This document shows, piece by piece, positions 5,503 through 5,670 of a DNA stretch of 5,670 nucleotides. How positions within the stretch are numbered: the stretch's first letter is position 1; every line of letters begins with the position of its first letter. This stretch comes from an uncultured Pseudanabaenaceae cyanobacterium (GTDB taxonomy: Bacteria > Cyanobacteriota > Cyanobacteriia > PCC-9006 > JAAUQQ01). The position numbers and the translations under genes were made by a program. The stretch spans positions 1-5,670 of the forward strand of contig CALLPZ010000252.1 in the NCBI GenBank assembly GCA_938015405.1, read 5' to 3'. Below the pieces are notes generated by a model, which saw only the letters and a program-made list of their open reading frames with translations, ran no database searches and was not told the origin of the DNA.

Positions 5503-5670
5503 GGGGGGCCCAGTCGCAAAGATGCCTTTATTTTACATTGCTTAACATAGCGCTAGCCAGGCAAACCAAAGAGCTAGCTCACGTAAGTTAAACAATTCAG
5601 GCAGGCAGCCCACTCACAGCCCGGTCAAAGCTTCAGGGCAACGATCCTCACGACTCTCCACAGACTGGGA
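5503..5670 (-). other. Upstream region of the peroxiredoxin gene
   Basis: I see no supported gene in these 168 bases. The palindromes TAGCGCTA (5549-5556), GCTAGC (5552-5557) and GAGCTAGCTC (5571-5580) lie 30-60 bases upstream of a candidate -10 box. On the minus strand one frame is open for 18 codons from the window edge to a TGA at 5614-5616. It could be the tail of another gene but is too short to judge. Confidence 0.4.
5530..5535 (-). promoter_or_regulatory. Candidate -10 box for the peroxiredoxin gene
   Basis: The minus strand reads TGTAAAAT, with TAAAAT matching TATAAT at five of six positions. It would start transcription about 20 bases upstream of the ATG at 5502, giving a short leader without a ribosome binding site. 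No good -35 hexamer is present at 17 bases. Confidence 0.35.

Noticed and set aside
5614..5670. Possible 3' tail of another minus-strand gene
   Set aside because: Eighteen open codons before a TGA is well within chance and the translation is not recognisable.

Overview
This window looks like ordinary chromosomal sequence from a cyanobacterium. Six full copies of the octamer GCGATCGC (the HIP1 element typical of many cyanobacteria) lie in 5.7 kb. The glutamate-cysteine ligase is of the cyanobacterial type, and the TPR protein, the DUF697 GTPase and the two small proteins resemble cyanobacterial families. I cannot name a genus with confidence.

Layout. Positions 1-534 (+) hold the 3' end of a TPR-repeat protein gene, cut by the window edge. 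It converges with a minus-strand gene (568-2079) for a membrane-anchored P-loop GTPase with a C-terminal DUF697 domain. A divergent intergenic region (2080-2424) carries three copies of a CCAGACT heptamer, inverted repeats and one HIP1 site. Next come two small plus-strand genes. The first (2425-2772) is a conserved-looking protein of unknown function. The second (2923-3294) is a phasin-like helical, coiled-coil protein. Each is followed by a hairpin terminator, and a TAAAAT box upstream of each supports a start downstream of the longest ORF start. A 400-base stretch without a gene, containing a strong terminator and a G-rich leader, precedes gshA (3698-4840, +). I place the gshA start at a GTG with a good ribosome binding site. 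gshA converges on a minus-strand gene (4945-5502) for an exported peroxiredoxin Q, and the two share one bidirectional terminator. The last 170 bases hold only the presumed peroxiredoxin promoter region.

How the genes work together. The only functional pairing visible is gshA, which makes gamma-glutamylcysteine for glutathione, beside a peroxiredoxin with a twin-arginine-type signal. Both concern thiol and peroxide metabolism, but they are convergent and in different compartments, so co-regulation is not implied. The other genes appear to be independent single-gene units. I found no mobile element, CRISPR array, tRNA or rRNA, and no convincing new multi-gene system. The points most worth checking are the altered GTPase G3 motif, the unusual cysteine spacing of the peroxiredoxin, the corrected start sites, and the two uncharacterised small proteins.
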